64,000 nt of DNA from Candidatus Baltobacteraceae bacterium (GTDB lineage Bacteria; Vulcanimicrobiota; Vulcanimicrobiia; Vulcanimicrobiales; Vulcanimicrobiaceae): the NCBI GenBank assembly GCA_036488875.1, contig DASXGW010000003.1, forward strand, positions 62,001-126,000, written 5' to 3'. A model generated the notes under the pieces. The model saw only the letters and a list, made by a program, of their open reading frames with translations, was not told where the DNA came from and searched no databases. A program made the position numbers and the translations under genes. Below are positions 1-9,897 of the stretch, one piece after another (position 1 is the stretch's first letter; every line of letters begins with the position of its first letter).

Positions 1-2
1 GC

Positions 3-704
3 GTTGCGGATTACGGCTACGGCGACGGCGGCATCGATTCGAGTGCGTACGATCTGAACGTTTGGGATCAAGCGTTGATTGCCGGGCACGTCGTTACCGA
101 AGAATCGCTGCGGGCGATGACGACGCCGCCTCAAGCCGCCGACGGCGAGCCGATGCCGGGCGGCTACGGGTTCGCACTGGAGGTCGACACGCTGTTCGGC
201 CATCGCGAGTGGCAGCACGGCGGCGACAACGAAGGCTTCCACACCGGCAACGCCGTCTTTCCCGACGACCGCTTCAGCGTCGCCATTATCAGCAACGGCA
301 ACCAGTTCTACTACGACTGGCTGCTCACGAAGCTGTTTTCGATATTCTATCCGCCGTCGCCGCAGCAATGGAACGAGTTCTATGCCGGCGCTCCGCACCA
401 GAACGCCTCCGTAACGGCGCGGGCGCTCGGCGTGATGCGGCGCATGGAGGCCGGTACGATTAAGAAATCCGACGTGCTTGCGCCGGCAATCGCGTCACAA
501 CTCCCCGGCACACCGAAGCAAATGGCCACCGATGCCGGCGCCGTCGGGCAATGGACGCACACGGTCTACCGCGGGATGGAGTACCGCAGCGGTAACCTCA
601 TCTACAGTTACTTACTATTCTTTCCACGCGCAGTGGTTGCGTATTATTTCGTCCTGACTCCGCGCGGGTCGGTGTATGCAGCACTTCCGGTTCGTGCCGA
701 TTAG
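3..704 (+). CDS. Serine hydrolase (class C beta-lactamase/esterase fold), C-terminal part, cut by left edge
   Basis: The frame is open from base 3, so the gene begins left of the window; 233 codons are visible. The visible part resembles the C-terminal half of beta-lactamase-fold serine hydrolases (class C beta-lactamases, D-aminopeptidases, EstB-like esterases). GYGFALEV is followed by WQHGGDNEGF; the HGG (His codon at 216-218) sits where these families carry the third active-site motif (KTG or HxG). The SxxK and YxN motifs would lie upstream and cannot be checked. The last ~90 residues form a short extra domain that is common in this family. The substrate cannot be predicted. The TonB receptor starts 25 bases downstream on the same strand. 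Confidence 0.75.
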   Translation, partial: VADYGYGDGGIDSSAYDLNVWDQALIAGHVVTEESLRAMTTPPQAADGEPMPGGYGFALEVDTLFGHREWQHGGDNEGFHTGNAVFPDDRFSVAIISNGNQFYYDWLLTKLFSIFYPPSPQQWNEFYAGAPHQNASVTARALGVMRRMEAGTIKKSDVLAPAIASQLPGTPKQMATDAGAVGQWTHTVYRGMEYRSGNLIYSYLLFFPRAVVAYYFVLTPRGSVYAALPVRAD

Positions 705-729
705 CGATTTTCGAAAGCGAGGGTTCGTG

Positions 730-3700
730 ATGTATCAGTATATTCGTTCGGCTATGGTCGCAGCACTCGTGTGGGCGATGCTCGGTACGAGCGTCGCTTC
801 GGCGGCGACGACGAGCACCATTACCGGAACGGTCCGCGGAACCGATGGCGCCCCGATCGCGGGAGCCGACGTAACGATCTTCGGGGTCGTTCGTCTGACG
901 AAGAAAACCGACAACGCCGGAGCGTTCGCCTTTCAAGACATCACGACCGGCACGTACACGGTCGTCGTCAGCAAGCCGGGTTTTCAATCGTATCGCGACG
1001 AGGGTCTCACCGCATTCATCGGTGAGACGTTGACCCTTAACGTCATCCTCGCGCAGGCGACGTTCACGACGCTCAAGACGATCGCCAACGTGTCCACGTC
1101 AGAACCCGGCGTCGCGCCGCTCAACACGTCGACCGCATCTATCAACACGATCAGCGGGTCGACGTTCCTCGATGAGGGCAGCCAACAAGTCGCGACGGTG
1201 CTCAATCAAACCCCGGGCATCCTCACGACGCCGTACTCACCCGGAAACGGCAACCCGAGCAACGGCGCATCGCCCGGCTCCTACCAGACGCCCCAGATTC
1301 GCGGCGCGCTTCCGTACGAGACGGAGTCGCTCATCGACGGTCATCCCGTTTCGGTCGGTTCCGCGGGAACGTATTCGCCGAACCTCATCAACCCGTTCCT
1401 ACTTCAGTCGGCCGAGCTCGTCAAAGGCCCGGGATCGATGCCGGTGGAGATCAACTACGCCATTAACGGCACGATCAACTACATTACGCTCGAACCTACG
1501 GCGCAGAACCGACAAACGTGGATGTTAGGCGAAGATAAATGGGGCGGCGTCTCGGCTGGCTTTAAGGCGACGGGTGAGACGACGAACCATAAGCTGGGAT
1601 ACGCGTTCGGTTACGTGAGTGACGGCGCTCCCGGACCGTTGCAAAACTTCCGTTTTAGCGGCTCGCAGCTTCCTCTCGACAACGGGCCGCCGGGCGGACC
1701 CTATTACGTGAACGGGCGGCAGCTCGCAATGGTTGGTTCTCCGGTCGGCGAGGGCCTCGGACCCCCCGCTTTCTCGCCCTATGCCGGCATGGGAATCACG
1801 TTCAACGAACCGCTCGTTGGTTGTTGCTACACGCTGGACACGGGTTATCATTCGACGTCAGAGCTTGCGAAAATCGTCTACAACTTCTCAAACTTTACGT
1901 CGCTGCGGCTCTCCTACTTGGGCGGCCAGAACGTCGTCGGCAACGGAGACGTGAACGCTTACGACACCTCGTCGGTCGGAACTACGGGCTTGCCGGCGTT
2001 TTCCTTCGCACCGTGCGGTACCGCAAATGCCGGCTTGACGTGCAATCCGTTTGCGACGGGTACGCCTTACAATTGCAAGAGCCCGGACGGCGGACCGAAG
2101 TGCGGCAGCGCAATTCCCTTCGACCTTAGCTCGTTTAACGGTGAGGGCAACACGTGGCTGCAGCAGAATCTCTACCAAGCCGAGTTCCGCACGTCGATCG
2201 GGCAAACGGGAACGCTGCTGGCGCGCTATTACACCGGCTCGCTGAATAACTACGCCGTTGAGGGACCGTCGGGGTCGCTGAACACGTCGCTCAACGCCTA
2301 CGGTACGCTACCGCTCTGTCCGACCGGCACGACGTTCGATCCGAGTCCTCCGACGGCGGCCGGCGGTACGGACCCCAACGGATGGATGTGCCTCAAGGGC
2401 AAAGGTGCCGTCGCGCCGGTGAATACCACCTTTAGCGGCCAGCGCGTGAACTTCGCGACCCTTAGCCAAGCAAATCTGTTTTTCACTAACGATTCGATGA
2501 GCGGCGAGTCGCTTCAACTGCAGGAGCAGCTCGGAGAAAATTCGCTCACGCTGGCCTACGACCGCTCGGAGCAGGGCTCGGCGTCGACGACGGACGAACC
2601 GTCCGTCGGCCTTATCGTCTTCAGCCCCGTCGCGGGATCGAAACAGACCTTTCAAACGTTCTCGCTGCGCGGCAACGTCGCGGTCGCGCCGAAGCTGGCG
2701 TTGAACCTCGCCGACTACGAGATTAACTATCTCAGCCACTATTCGATCGACGGAGGCAAGACGTTTAACGACGCCTCGCACTCCTACAACGAACCGCGCG
2801 CGGCGTTCACCTGGCGGCCGAAGACCGATACCATCTATCGGCTCTCGGCGGGCGGATCGGTTGCGCCGCCGTACATCAGCCTGGTGTCTTCGGGCGGCCC
2901 GACCTGGAGCCAAATCATCGGCGGCGTGCCGGCGGCCGGCTGGATCCAGAATGCAAACAACGGCAATATCAGCGCCGAGACGGCATTTGGCTACGATCTC
3001 GGCATGGACCACCGTATTGCGCGCTCGACGTCGGTCTCGCTCGATTTTTATTACACACAGCTACACAATCTATTCTTGAGCGAGACATCGACCGTTACCG
3101 GTGCCGCCGCCGCGGGGTGTCCTAACGCGCCGTGCGAGCTCTTGCAGACGTCGAACCTGGGCCAGGCGCGCTACGAAGGCATCGAGTTCGGGCTCAATCA
3201 CGTGCCGCAATTTGGGTTCGGTTGGAAATTACAAGGGTCGCTGCAGCGCGCCTTCACCTACAATCTGCCGCCCTACTTTTACTGCGCAGGAACGACCAAT
3301 CCGAAGACCGGCGTTACGACACCGCCGGGGCCGGGCTGCATCAACAACACGAACCTCGCGGTCCTTCCCAACGCGAACTTCGGCGGGCAGCCCACGGCTA
3401 TATCCGGAGCGCCCAACGGCGTCGCCGGCGCGCGAGTCCCCTACGCGAGCGGCTACACTGAAGTGAACTGGCTGGGACACTTCGGCCAGTACTACAACCT
3501 TGGCTTGACGTACTTCGGGAACAACAACGCGTACAACGAGCCGCCGTTTGCAGTGCTCTCGGCAAACATGCGCCTCAAGCTCAACGACCAGGGCTCGGCC
3601 GTGCAGTTCTCTGCAGACAACCTCACCGGTGCGTACGCTGCGCCCTACGCCGGCTTTTTCAACGGTATTCCGCTGCCGCTTGTCAAGGGTGCAACGCAGA

Positions 3701-3804
3701 CGAGCTTGACGACCGGCGAGCAGGTGCCCGTCTCGTTTGCTGCCACTGCAGCCGGTAACTATGGACCGATGGACTTCCGCTTCATTTTAACGCAAGACTT
3801 TTAA
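730..3804 (+). CDS. TonB-dependent receptor with N-terminal carboxypeptidase-regulatory domain
   Basis: An outer-membrane receptor of 1,024 residues that should import a scarce ligand using TonB energy; the ligand is not predictable. A signal peptide (hydrophobic residues ~6-24, ending ASA) leads into a carboxypeptidase-regulatory beta-sandwich (about residues 28-105, ITGTVRGTDGAPIAGADV), a plug (about 130-250) and a long beta-barrel ending in a terminal Phe, as expected for BAM-inserted barrels. ATG 730 is chosen because GAGGG lies just upstream and the signal peptide starts there; an in-frame ATG at 676 would overlap the previous gene. A second receptor with the same N-terminal organisation begins at 63673. 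Confidence 0.9.
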   Translation: MYQYIRSAMVAALVWAMLGTSVASAATTSTITGTVRGTDGAPIAGADVTIFGVVRLTKKTDNAGAFAFQDITTGTYTVVVSKPGFQSYRDEGLTAFIGETLTLNVILAQATFTTLKTIANVSTSEPGVAPLNTSTASINTISGSTFLDEGSQQVATVLNQTPGILTTPYSPGNGNPSNGASPGSYQTPQIRGALPYETESLIDGHPVSVGSAGTYSPNLINPFLLQSAELVKGPGSMPVEINYAINGTINYITLEPTAQNRQTWMLGEDKWGGVSAGFKATGETTNHKLGYAFGYVSDGAPGPLQNFRFSGSQLPLDNGPPGGPYYVNGRQLAMVGSPVGEGLGPPAFSPYAGMGITFNEPLVGCCYTLDTGYHSTSELAKIVYNFSNFTSLRLSYLGGQNVVGNGDVNAYDTSSVGTTGLPAFSFAPCGTANAGLTCNPFATGTPYNCKSPDGGPKCGSAIPFDLSSFNGEGNTWLQQNLYQAEFRTSIGQTGTLLARYYTGSLNNYAVEGPSGSLNTSLNAYGTLPLCPTGTTFDPSPPTAAGGTDPNGWMCLKGKGAVAPVNTTFSGQRVNFATLSQANLFFTNDSMSGESLQLQEQLGENSLTLAYDRSEQGSASTTDEPSVGLIVFSPVAGSKQTFQTFSLRGNVAVAPKLALNLADYEINYLSHYSIDGGKTFNDASHSYNEPRAAFTWRPKTDTIYRLSAGGSVAPPYISLVSSGGPTWSQIIGGVPAAGWIQNANNGNISAETAFGYDLGMDHRIARSTSVSLDFYYTQLHNLFLSETSTVTGAAAAGCPNAPCELLQTSNLGQARYEGIEFGLNHVPQFGFGWKLQGSLQRAFTYNLPPYFYCAGTTNPKTGVTTPPGPGCINNTNLAVLPNANFGGQPTAISGAPNGVAGARVPYASGYTEVNWLGHFGQYYNLGLTYFGNNNAYNEPPFAVLSANMRLKLNDQGSAVQFSADNLTGAYAAPYAGFFNGIPLPLVKGATQTSLTTGEQVPVSFAATAAGNYGPMDFRFILTQDF

Positions 3805-3878
3805 AGGAATTGGTGCAGAAAATTGGTGCTTTGGACTCAGGCGAGTTTGGAGTGCGTCTGGCGAAACGTGCCGATTGA

Positions 3879-4307
3879 ATGCCTGCGCCGAATCCACGCC
3901 GTCGCGGCGCGAAGGTCGACGTCAATCACGCGACCGTTTTGCGTAAGAGTCTTGGGCGCGATCGAATACTGCTGCGCCTAGCCGGCCACAGTCACCTCAT
4001 CGTGCTGATGGGCGATGCCTTCGATCACGTTTGTCACCTACTTGGCGATAACGAACCCGAAGGGTCGCTCCTGGCTTGGGACGATGCGTTCGGAGGCATA
4101 CAGATTTTTTACGCGCGTCGGGATGCGAGCTATCCTCTTGACAAGAGGCCGACGATTTTCGCAAGCCGTTATGTGGACGGTCAGATTCTCGGGCTTTCGC
4201 ACGAGCAGCTCGAGATCGTCGAGTTCGGCCTGCACAACAGCCGGACTCCGGAAGAGTTTATTGCGGAGGAGTGGCTGCTGTCCGCGAAGTGGGTCTCAGA
4301 CTCGTAG
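3879..4307 (+). CDS. Hypothetical protein, 142 aa
   Basis: I do not recognise a family. The N-terminus is basic (PRRR), the rest is acidic and looks globular, with no signal peptide or membrane segment. The ATG at 3879 has no obvious Shine-Dalgarno sequence. The frame is kept because its composition (Glu/Asp-rich, hydrophobic periodicity, few Arg/Ser runs) looks like a real protein, unlike the Arg-rich alternative frames here. It lies 74 bases after the TonB receptor and 33 bases before the oxidoreductase, all on the same strand, and may belong to the same transcript. Confidence 0.6.
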   Translation: MPAPNPRRRGAKVDVNHATVLRKSLGRDRILLRLAGHSHLIVLMGDAFDHVCHLLGDNEPEGSLLAWDDAFGGIQIFYARRDASYPLDKRPTIFASRYVDGQILGLSHEQLEIVEFGLHNSRTPEEFIAEEWLLSAKWVSDS

Positions 4308-4340
4308 GGCTTTGTCGCCGTAGGGCTCAACCCTATCGTC

Positions 4341-6293
4341 GTGCAGTACGAACGGCTTTTCAGCCCCGTAAAACTGGGCTCTCGCACGGCGAAAAATCGC
4401 ATCGTCTCGACGCCGCACGGTACCAATCTGGCCGTGGGCGGAAAACCCTCGCCCGAACTCATCGCCTATCACACGGCCAAGGCGGCCGGCGGCTGCGGCA
4501 CGGTGATGATGTTCGGCAGCGCGGCGGTGAGCGAGCTCACGCCGATTATGGACAACCATGTGAATCTCTGGCGCGACGACGTCGAAGCGCCGTTGCGCGC
4601 GGCCGCCGATGCGGTGCACGCGCACGGCGCGCTCGCGTTCGTGCAGATGACGTCGCTGGGCAGGAGAACGTTCGCTCAAATCGATCTCACCGGACGCGGC
4701 CCGTCGGATACGTCGGGCGAGGTTACGCCGGAAATCTCGCACGTGTTGACGATTCGAGAAATCGAGCGCATCGTAAAAGACTACGGAAAGTCGGCAAAGC
4801 GTCTCAAGGATTGCGGCTACGACGGCTGCGATCTCGCCTTCTACGACGATCAGCTTCCCGACCAGTTTTGGAATCCGGCGATCAATAAACGGACCGACAA
4901 GTACGGCGGCTCGCTGGAAAACCGCATGCGCTTTTCGCATGAGGTGCTCGAAGCGATCCGCTCGGCAGTCGGACGCGACTTCGTCGTCGGGGCGCGCGTC
5001 TCGGGCGACGACCGCATGAAGCCGGGGATCGCTCGCGACGAGTTGCTCGACATTATCTCGCGGCTGGATAAGACCGGCGCCCTTGACTACTTCACCGTGA
5101 CCGGCGGTACGATCGAAGGCTACAAGTCGCGCGGCTACAACATCCCGTCGTCGTACTACCCCCGTAAGACGTTTGCCGATCTCGCGTCGGTCGTGCGGGA
5201 CCGCGTCGGCGCGACCATCATTCTTACCGGGCGCATCGTGACGCCCGACGATGGCGAAGCCGTGCTTGCCTCCGGCGTCGCCGACCTCGTCGGCATGACG
5301 CGCGCGATGATCGCCGACAACGATATGCCGCGCAAGGCGCAAGAAGGCCGCGCGCACGAGATTCGCACGTGCATGGGCTCCAACGAAGGCTGCATCGATC
5401 GCTTGTATTTCGGGCTGCCGGTACGCTGCGTGCAAAACGCCGTCATCGGTCGCGAGCTCCAGTACTTGAAGCTCGAGCCGGCGGCGCAGCCCAAGCGCGT
5501 CGCTGTAGTCGGCGGTGGGCCCGCCGGCATGGAGACGGCGCGCATCGCGGCGCAGCGCGGACATACGGTCGTACTCTACGAGCGCGCACGCGAGCTCGGC
5601 GGCGCCATTCGCGTGGCATCGAAAGCGCCGCAGTGGGAAAATTATCGCTCGATCGTCGAGTGGCTCGAGGCCGAGCTCGGCCGGCAAAACGTGACGGTGC
5701 ACGCGGAACGCGCGATCGCACCGGACGACTTGGACAAGCTCGAGGCCGACGCGGTGGTCTTCGCCACCGGCGGCATCGCGCGCACGCCCTATCTCGACGT
5801 GGATCCCAAAGCGAACGTCTGCACCGTCGGCGACGTGCTCGCGGGACGTGCGACACCCAACGGACGCTGCGTGGTTCTGGACGAGACCGGGTATACGCCC
5901 GGGCCTAAAGCGGCCGACGCGCTCGCGCAAGCCGGTCACGACGTCGAGATCGTCACGCGCCAGTACAGCCTCGGCGAAACGATCGGCATCACCCTGCGCG
6001 CTCCGCTGTACGAGCAGTTGTTACGCAACAACGTGACGGTCACCCCGCTGCACGCTCCGGTGCGCGTCACCGCCAACGGCGTGGTACTTCGCCACGTGCT
6101 CACGGACGCGGAACGTACGATTGCGGCCGATACCGTCGTCTTTGCTTCCGGCGGCCGCGGCGACGACGCGCTCTACGAAGCCTACGTCGCCCGCTTCGGC
6201 GATGCGAACGCTTATCTCATCGGCGACGCGTTCGCACCGCGACGGCTGCGCACGGCGATCGCAGAAGGCGCCGCCACCGGCCGCGCGCTATGA
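4341..6293 (+). CDS. Old-yellow-enzyme/2,4-dienoyl-CoA-reductase-type FMN, FAD, Fe-S oxidoreductase
   Basis: A 650-residue member of the FadH/trimethylamine-dehydrogenase group: an N-terminal OYE TIM barrel (about 1-330), an Fe-S segment (344-363) and a C-terminal FAD/NAD(P) Rossmann part beginning near residue 390 (VVGGGPAGME). The family reduces alpha/beta-unsaturated carbonyls or demethylates amines; the substrate here is unknown. The Fe-S motif reads Cys344-x2-Ser347-x3-Cys351-x11-Cys363, so the second of the four usual cysteines is Ser (codon tcc). The start is GTG at 4341. The stop overlaps the next ATG by four bases (ATGA), so translation with the peptide-binding lipoprotein is probably coupled. 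Confidence 0.85.
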   Translation: MQYERLFSPVKLGSRTAKNRIVSTPHGTNLAVGGKPSPELIAYHTAKAAGGCGTVMMFGSAAVSELTPIMDNHVNLWRDDVEAPLRAAADAVHAHGALAFVQMTSLGRRTFAQIDLTGRGPSDTSGEVTPEISHVLTIREIERIVKDYGKSAKRLKDCGYDGCDLAFYDDQLPDQFWNPAINKRTDKYGGSLENRMRFSHEVLEAIRSAVGRDFVVGARVSGDDRMKPGIARDELLDIISRLDKTGALDYFTVTGGTIEGYKSRGYNIPSSYYPRKTFADLASVVRDRVGATIILTGRIVTPDDGEAVLASGVADLVGMTRAMIADNDMPRKAQEGRAHEIRTCMGSNEGCIDRLYFGLPVRCVQNAVIGRELQYLKLEPAAQPKRVAVVGGGPAGMETARIAAQRGHTVVLYERARELGGAIRVASKAPQWENYRSIVEWLEAELGRQNVTVHAERAIAPDDLDKLEADAVVFATGGIARTPYLDVDPKANVCTVGDVLAGRATPNGRCVVLDETGYTPGPKAADALAQAGHDVEIVTRQYSLGETIGITLRAPLYEQLLRNNVTVTPLHAPVRVTANGVVLRHVLTDAERTIAADTVVFASGGRGDDALYEAYVARFGDANAYLIGDAFAPRRLRTAIAEGAATGRAL

Positions 6294-7882
6294 CGGTACG
6301 CGCCGCGATCGTCGCTTGCGTGCTGCTCGCCGTCGCGACGGCATGCAGTCACCGCAACGGCGGAGCGGGAGATACGACGACGTTGCGCATCGGCTTTTCC
6401 ACCGAGCCGCACTCGCTCAATCCGCTCGATCAGTACAACGGACAAGAGCTGGTCATAAACCGGCTTTATAGCGATACGCTCACCTCGTTCGATCCGAGCG
6501 GCAACCGCATCGTCCCAATCCTTGCGGCGCGCGTTCCGACGCGTGAGAACGGCGACGTGTCGGCCGACGGCAAGACGATCGTTTTCCACTTGCGCCGCGG
6601 CGTGCTTTGGCAGGACGGCACGCCGCTTAGCAGCGCCGACGTCGTCTTCACGTTCCATCAGCTGATGAATCCCAACAACAATCCGGTCTCGCGCTTCGGC
6701 TACGACGAGATCGACCGCATCGACGCGCCCGATGCATACACCGTGCGTCTGCATCTCCGGCGTGCGTTCTCGCCGATCGTCTCGACCTTTTTCGGCGACG
6801 CCAACGCGCCGTACGGCATCCTGCCCAAGCATCTGCTCGCGCACTACCAGTCGCTCGAACGCATCCCGTACGACGATTTGCCGATCGGCACCGGTCCGTT
6901 TCGCGTCGTCTCGTGGCGCCGCGGCGACCGCATCGAGCTGGTCGCCAACCCGCACTATTTCCTGGGCGCGCCGCGCATCGCGCACATCACGATTCTCTTC
7001 GCGCACGACGAACAGACCCTCGTCACGATGGCGCGCTCGCGCGAGCTCGACTGGGCAGCCGAAATCAGCCCGACGTTGTATCAGGCGGCAAGAGATATCC
7101 CGGGCTACCACATCGTGCTCGTCGCGCAGAACCGCTGGTACGGCATCACGTTCAACCTGCAGCGCAAGGCGCTGCAAGACGTCCGCGTGCGCCGGGCTTT
7201 CGAGCTCGCAATCGACAAGCGCGCCATCACCAACGCCATGACCTACGGAACCGCTTTGCCCGCGACGCAAGATCTGCCGTCGTTTCTTTGGGCGTCGGGA
7301 AGGTTGCCGCCGAGTCCCTACGACCCGGCAAAATCGCGCGCGCTGCTCGCGCAAGCCGGCTATTCGCCGGGGCGCCCGCTGCGTGTCGAACTCGCTTACA
7401 ATAGCGGCGACGAAACGGCGCGCAAGACCGCCGTGCTGCTGCAAAGCGCGCTGGCCGGCGCCGGCGTGGTGCTCGCACTCAAAGGCTATCCAAACGAAAT
7501 GCTGACGGCGCCGGCAGCGATGGGCGGCATCGCGTACGGCGGCCGCTTCGACGCCGATTTGGGACGCATCATCAACGGACCCGAGCCCGACAACTCGGCG
7601 GAATACTCGTGTGACGGTTTCCCGCCCAACGGCTACAACTTCTCGCATTACTGCACGCCGGAGATGGACCGGCTGCAAGCAATCGCCACGTCATCGTACG
7701 ATCCCGCGACCCGCCGGGCCGCCTACGTCCGGATCGAGGCGCTGGTCGAACGCGACCTGCCGCAGATTCCGCTATGGTGGCCGCACGACGTCCACATCGT
7801 CAGCGATCGCCTCCGGCACTTCGATCCCAATCCGTTCGTCGAAACGTGGGACGCTTGGCGCTGGTCCCTGGCGCCTACGTAA
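6290..7882 (+). CDS. ABC-type peptide-binding lipoprotein (SBP family 5)
   Basis: A 530-residue extracytoplasmic solute-binding protein of the oligopeptide/nickel-binding class (SBP_bac_5). A lipoprotein signal ends in ATAC, giving lipidated Cys19. The family landmark LRIGFSTEPHSLNPLD starts the mature protein, and the VVFTFHQLMNPNNN, GTGPFRV and VRRAFELAIDK segments follow in the expected order. It should bind peptides or similar small molecules for an ABC importer, but no permease or ATPase lies in the window, so it either pairs with a distant importer or acts in sensing. The start codon overlaps the stop of the preceding oxidoreductase. Confidence 0.9.
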   Translation: MTVRAAIVACVLLAVATACSHRNGGAGDTTTLRIGFSTEPHSLNPLDQYNGQELVINRLYSDTLTSFDPSGNRIVPILAARVPTRENGDVSADGKTIVFHLRRGVLWQDGTPLSSADVVFTFHQLMNPNNNPVSRFGYDEIDRIDAPDAYTVRLHLRRAFSPIVSTFFGDANAPYGILPKHLLAHYQSLERIPYDDLPIGTGPFRVVSWRRGDRIELVANPHYFLGAPRIAHITILFAHDEQTLVTMARSRELDWAAEISPTLYQAARDIPGYHIVLVAQNRWYGITFNLQRKALQDVRVRRAFELAIDKRAITNAMTYGTALPATQDLPSFLWASGRLPPSPYDPAKSRALLAQAGYSPGRPLRVELAYNSGDETARKTAVLLQSALAGAGVVLALKGYPNEMLTAPAAMGGIAYGGRFDADLGRIINGPEPDNSAEYSCDGFPPNGYNFSHYCTPEMDRLQAIATSSYDPATRRAAYVRIEALVERDLPQIPLWWPHDVHIVSDRLRHFDPNPFVETWDAWRWSLAPT

Positions 7883-7960
7883 AACTACCGATGGCGTGAC
7901 CCGGGCAACAGCCGGTACCGTGTGTACTGAGTTCGTCTGTTTGTCCGGAGGAATGTCACG

Positions 7961-9847
7961 ATGAAAAACGTTCTAGCGCTCGCCTGCTTGGGCGCCGCAA
8001 TACTCACGGCGTCCTGCGCGCGAAACACTGCCTCTTCCGTCTTACCGGCGGCGCCGGGCGCCGCCGCCGACTTTACCACGAAAGACGTCGCCGCCGGCGA
8101 CGTCAGCTCCCCGCGCGGCTGGACCGCGACGGCGACGCACGCCGTGCGCGTCAGCTTTGCAAACGATAAGTCCGCAGCGGCACGGCTGCCCGAAACGCAG
8201 CCCATGCGCATCGTCGTCGGCCTGCGCATGCGCGATCCCAAAGGCGCGCAGGACGCCGTGCGCCGCCACGAGCTGATGACGCCCGATCAGTTCACCGCCG
8301 CGTTCAATCCAACGCGCGGCCAAGCCGAAGAAGTGGCATCGTACTTGCGCGAGCAGGGGTTCAAGCAGGTCACGATCGAGCCGAATAATCTGATCGTGAC
8401 CGGGATCGCGAGCGCCAAACACGTCGAATCGGCGTTCCACACGACCATTCGCGCGACGCAGGGCAACGGCGGCTTCGTCTATGCCAACGTCACGCCCGCG
8501 CTCGTCCCCGAGAAGTTCCACAAAACCGTGCTCGCCGTACTCGGCTTGCAAAACGTCTACGCGATGCACACGCACATCCTCAAGACGCAGCGCGCGTTCG
8601 CGCCGATGGCGATGCATCCGTCGGCCGCCGGCACCCCGCCGCCGTGCCTGGAAGTCGTCAACGGCGTGTGCGAGTTCGGCGAATACGGTCCGACGCAGTA
8701 TCAAACCGCCTACAATGCCAACTGCACCGGCTGCACCACCGGCTCCAATACCGTTGTGGCCGTGATGGCCGAAGGGAACGTCAGCCAAGTTGTCGTCGAT
8801 CTGCGTACGGCCGAGACGTTCTGGGGTCTGCCGAAGATTCCGTATTACGTCAAGAAGGTCGGCGTCTCGAGCACCGATACGGCGGGTATGGACGAATGGG
8901 ATCTCGACACGCAAAGCTCCAGCGGTATCGCTCAAACCGTCAAAGCGCTCTACCTTTACGATACGACGTCGCTGACCGATTCCGATACGTCGCTCGAGTT
9001 CAATCACTGGGCGACCGACAATCTGGCGCGAGCCGGCAACGCGTCGTTCGGTGAGCCCGAAGACTTGGCATATGCCGACGGTGCGATGCAGCTCGACGAC
9101 GAGATCTTCAATCAAGCCGCCGGACAAGGTCAGACGATGTTCGCGTCGACCGGCGACAACGGCGAAGGCTGTCCGGTCATTGCCGCAACCGGCGTACCGA
9201 ATACCGGTCTTCCCACCGTCTGTTATCCCGCGGCGTCGCCCTACGTCGTCGCCGTCGGCGGAACGACGTTAGATACCACCGCCAACGGACAAGAACCCGG
9301 CGCGTACTACGGCGAGCACGTGTGGGTTGGCACCGGCGGCGGCGTCAGCAAGTGGGAAACGGCGCCGTATTGGCAGACCAACGGTATCTGCGCGCTGTGC
9401 ACCGCGGGTAAAGGTATCGCCGATATCGCGATGTGCGCCGACAACAACGGCTGTCCGATGGACGTCTTCATTGACGGCGCGCAAACCGGCGTCGGTGGGA
9501 CGAGTCTCGCATCGCCGCTGTCGATGGGGCTTTGGGCGCGGCTCGAGTCGCACTGGAGTAACAACCTCGGCTTTGCGGCACCGGTGTACTACGGCGTGTA
9601 CGCATACTACGAGCCGTGTCCGATGGGTTCGACGGGCTGCAAGCCCTCGGGCGTACCGGGCAGCGACACGGCCGCGCTGCCGCCGGACACGACCGATTCC
9701 ATTGGGGGTTTCCACGACATCCTGTTCGGTTCCAACGGCGTACCGTCGTCGGCATTGCCGGGATGGGATACGCCGACCGGGCTTGGCTCGGTCAACTATC
9801 GCGCCATGCAAAGCGCGGTCGGACACTCCTTGTTCTCCGGACACTAA
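7961..9847 (+). CDS. S53 family (sedolisin/kumamolisin-like) peptidase, lipoprotein
   Basis: A 628-residue secreted serine-carboxyl peptidase. The lipobox LTASC predicts anchoring to a membrane. The propeptide (about 50-210, Pro-kumamolisin_act type) is followed by the catalytic domain. The S53 triad is present: Glu312 and Asp316 in the ExxxD motif (DEWDLD), oxyanion Asp399 in STGDNG, and Ser515 in GGTSLASP. These enzymes typically work at acidic pH. The ATG at 7961 has a strong Shine-Dalgarno (GGAGG). The 78-base leader upstream shows no recognised element. A strong hairpin follows the stop. A paralogue lies at 13544-15412. Confidence 0.92.
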   Translation: MKNVLALACLGAAILTASCARNTASSVLPAAPGAAADFTTKDVAAGDVSSPRGWTATATHAVRVSFANDKSAAARLPETQPMRIVVGLRMRDPKGAQDAVRRHELMTPDQFTAAFNPTRGQAEEVASYLREQGFKQVTIEPNNLIVTGIASAKHVESAFHTTIRATQGNGGFVYANVTPALVPEKFHKTVLAVLGLQNVYAMHTHILKTQRAFAPMAMHPSAAGTPPPCLEVVNGVCEFGEYGPTQYQTAYNANCTGCTTGSNTVVAVMAEGNVSQVVVDLRTAETFWGLPKIPYYVKKVGVSSTDTAGMDEWDLDTQSSSGIAQTVKALYLYDTTSLTDSDTSLEFNHWATDNLARAGNASFGEPEDLAYADGAMQLDDEIFNQAAGQGQTMFASTGDNGEGCPVIAATGVPNTGLPTVCYPAASPYVVAVGGTTLDTTANGQEPGAYYGEHVWVGTGGGVSKWETAPYWQTNGICALCTAGKGIADIAMCADNNGCPMDVFIDGAQTGVGGTSLASPLSMGLWARLESHWSNNLGFAAPVYYGVYAYYEPCPMGSTGCKPSGVPGSDTAALPPDTTDSIGGFHDILFGSNGVPSSALPGWDTPTGLGSVNYRAMQSAVGHSLFSGH

Positions 9848-9853
9848 GCCACC

Positions 9854-9885
9854 CTCCGCGGGCAGGCGGCTGCCTGCCCGCGGAG
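9854..9885 (+). terminator. Strong stem-loop after the S53 peptidase
   Basis: A perfect 14-bp stem (9854-9867 paired with 9872-9885, arms CTCCGCGGGCAGGC and its complement) with a GGCT loop begins six bases after the peptidase stop. No T-run follows, so it may be a Rho-aided terminator or 3'-end stabiliser. It separates the peptidase from the TraB gene 13 bases downstream. Confidence 0.7.
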
Positions 9886-9897
9886 AAGCTTGGGCCC

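Noticed and set aside
4296-5939. A 547-codon open frame on the minus strand inside the OYE oxidoreductase gene
   Set aside because: Arg/His-rich shadow frame caused by high GC; the plus-strand frame carries clear domains. Similar long shadows at 6212-7678, 39130-40590 and 56685-58190 were dropped for the same reason.
7883-7960. Possible riboswitch in the leader of the first S53 peptidase
   Set aside because: It has some complementary GC segments, but I could not match it to c-di-GMP, SAM, cobalamin, fluoride or other known cores.
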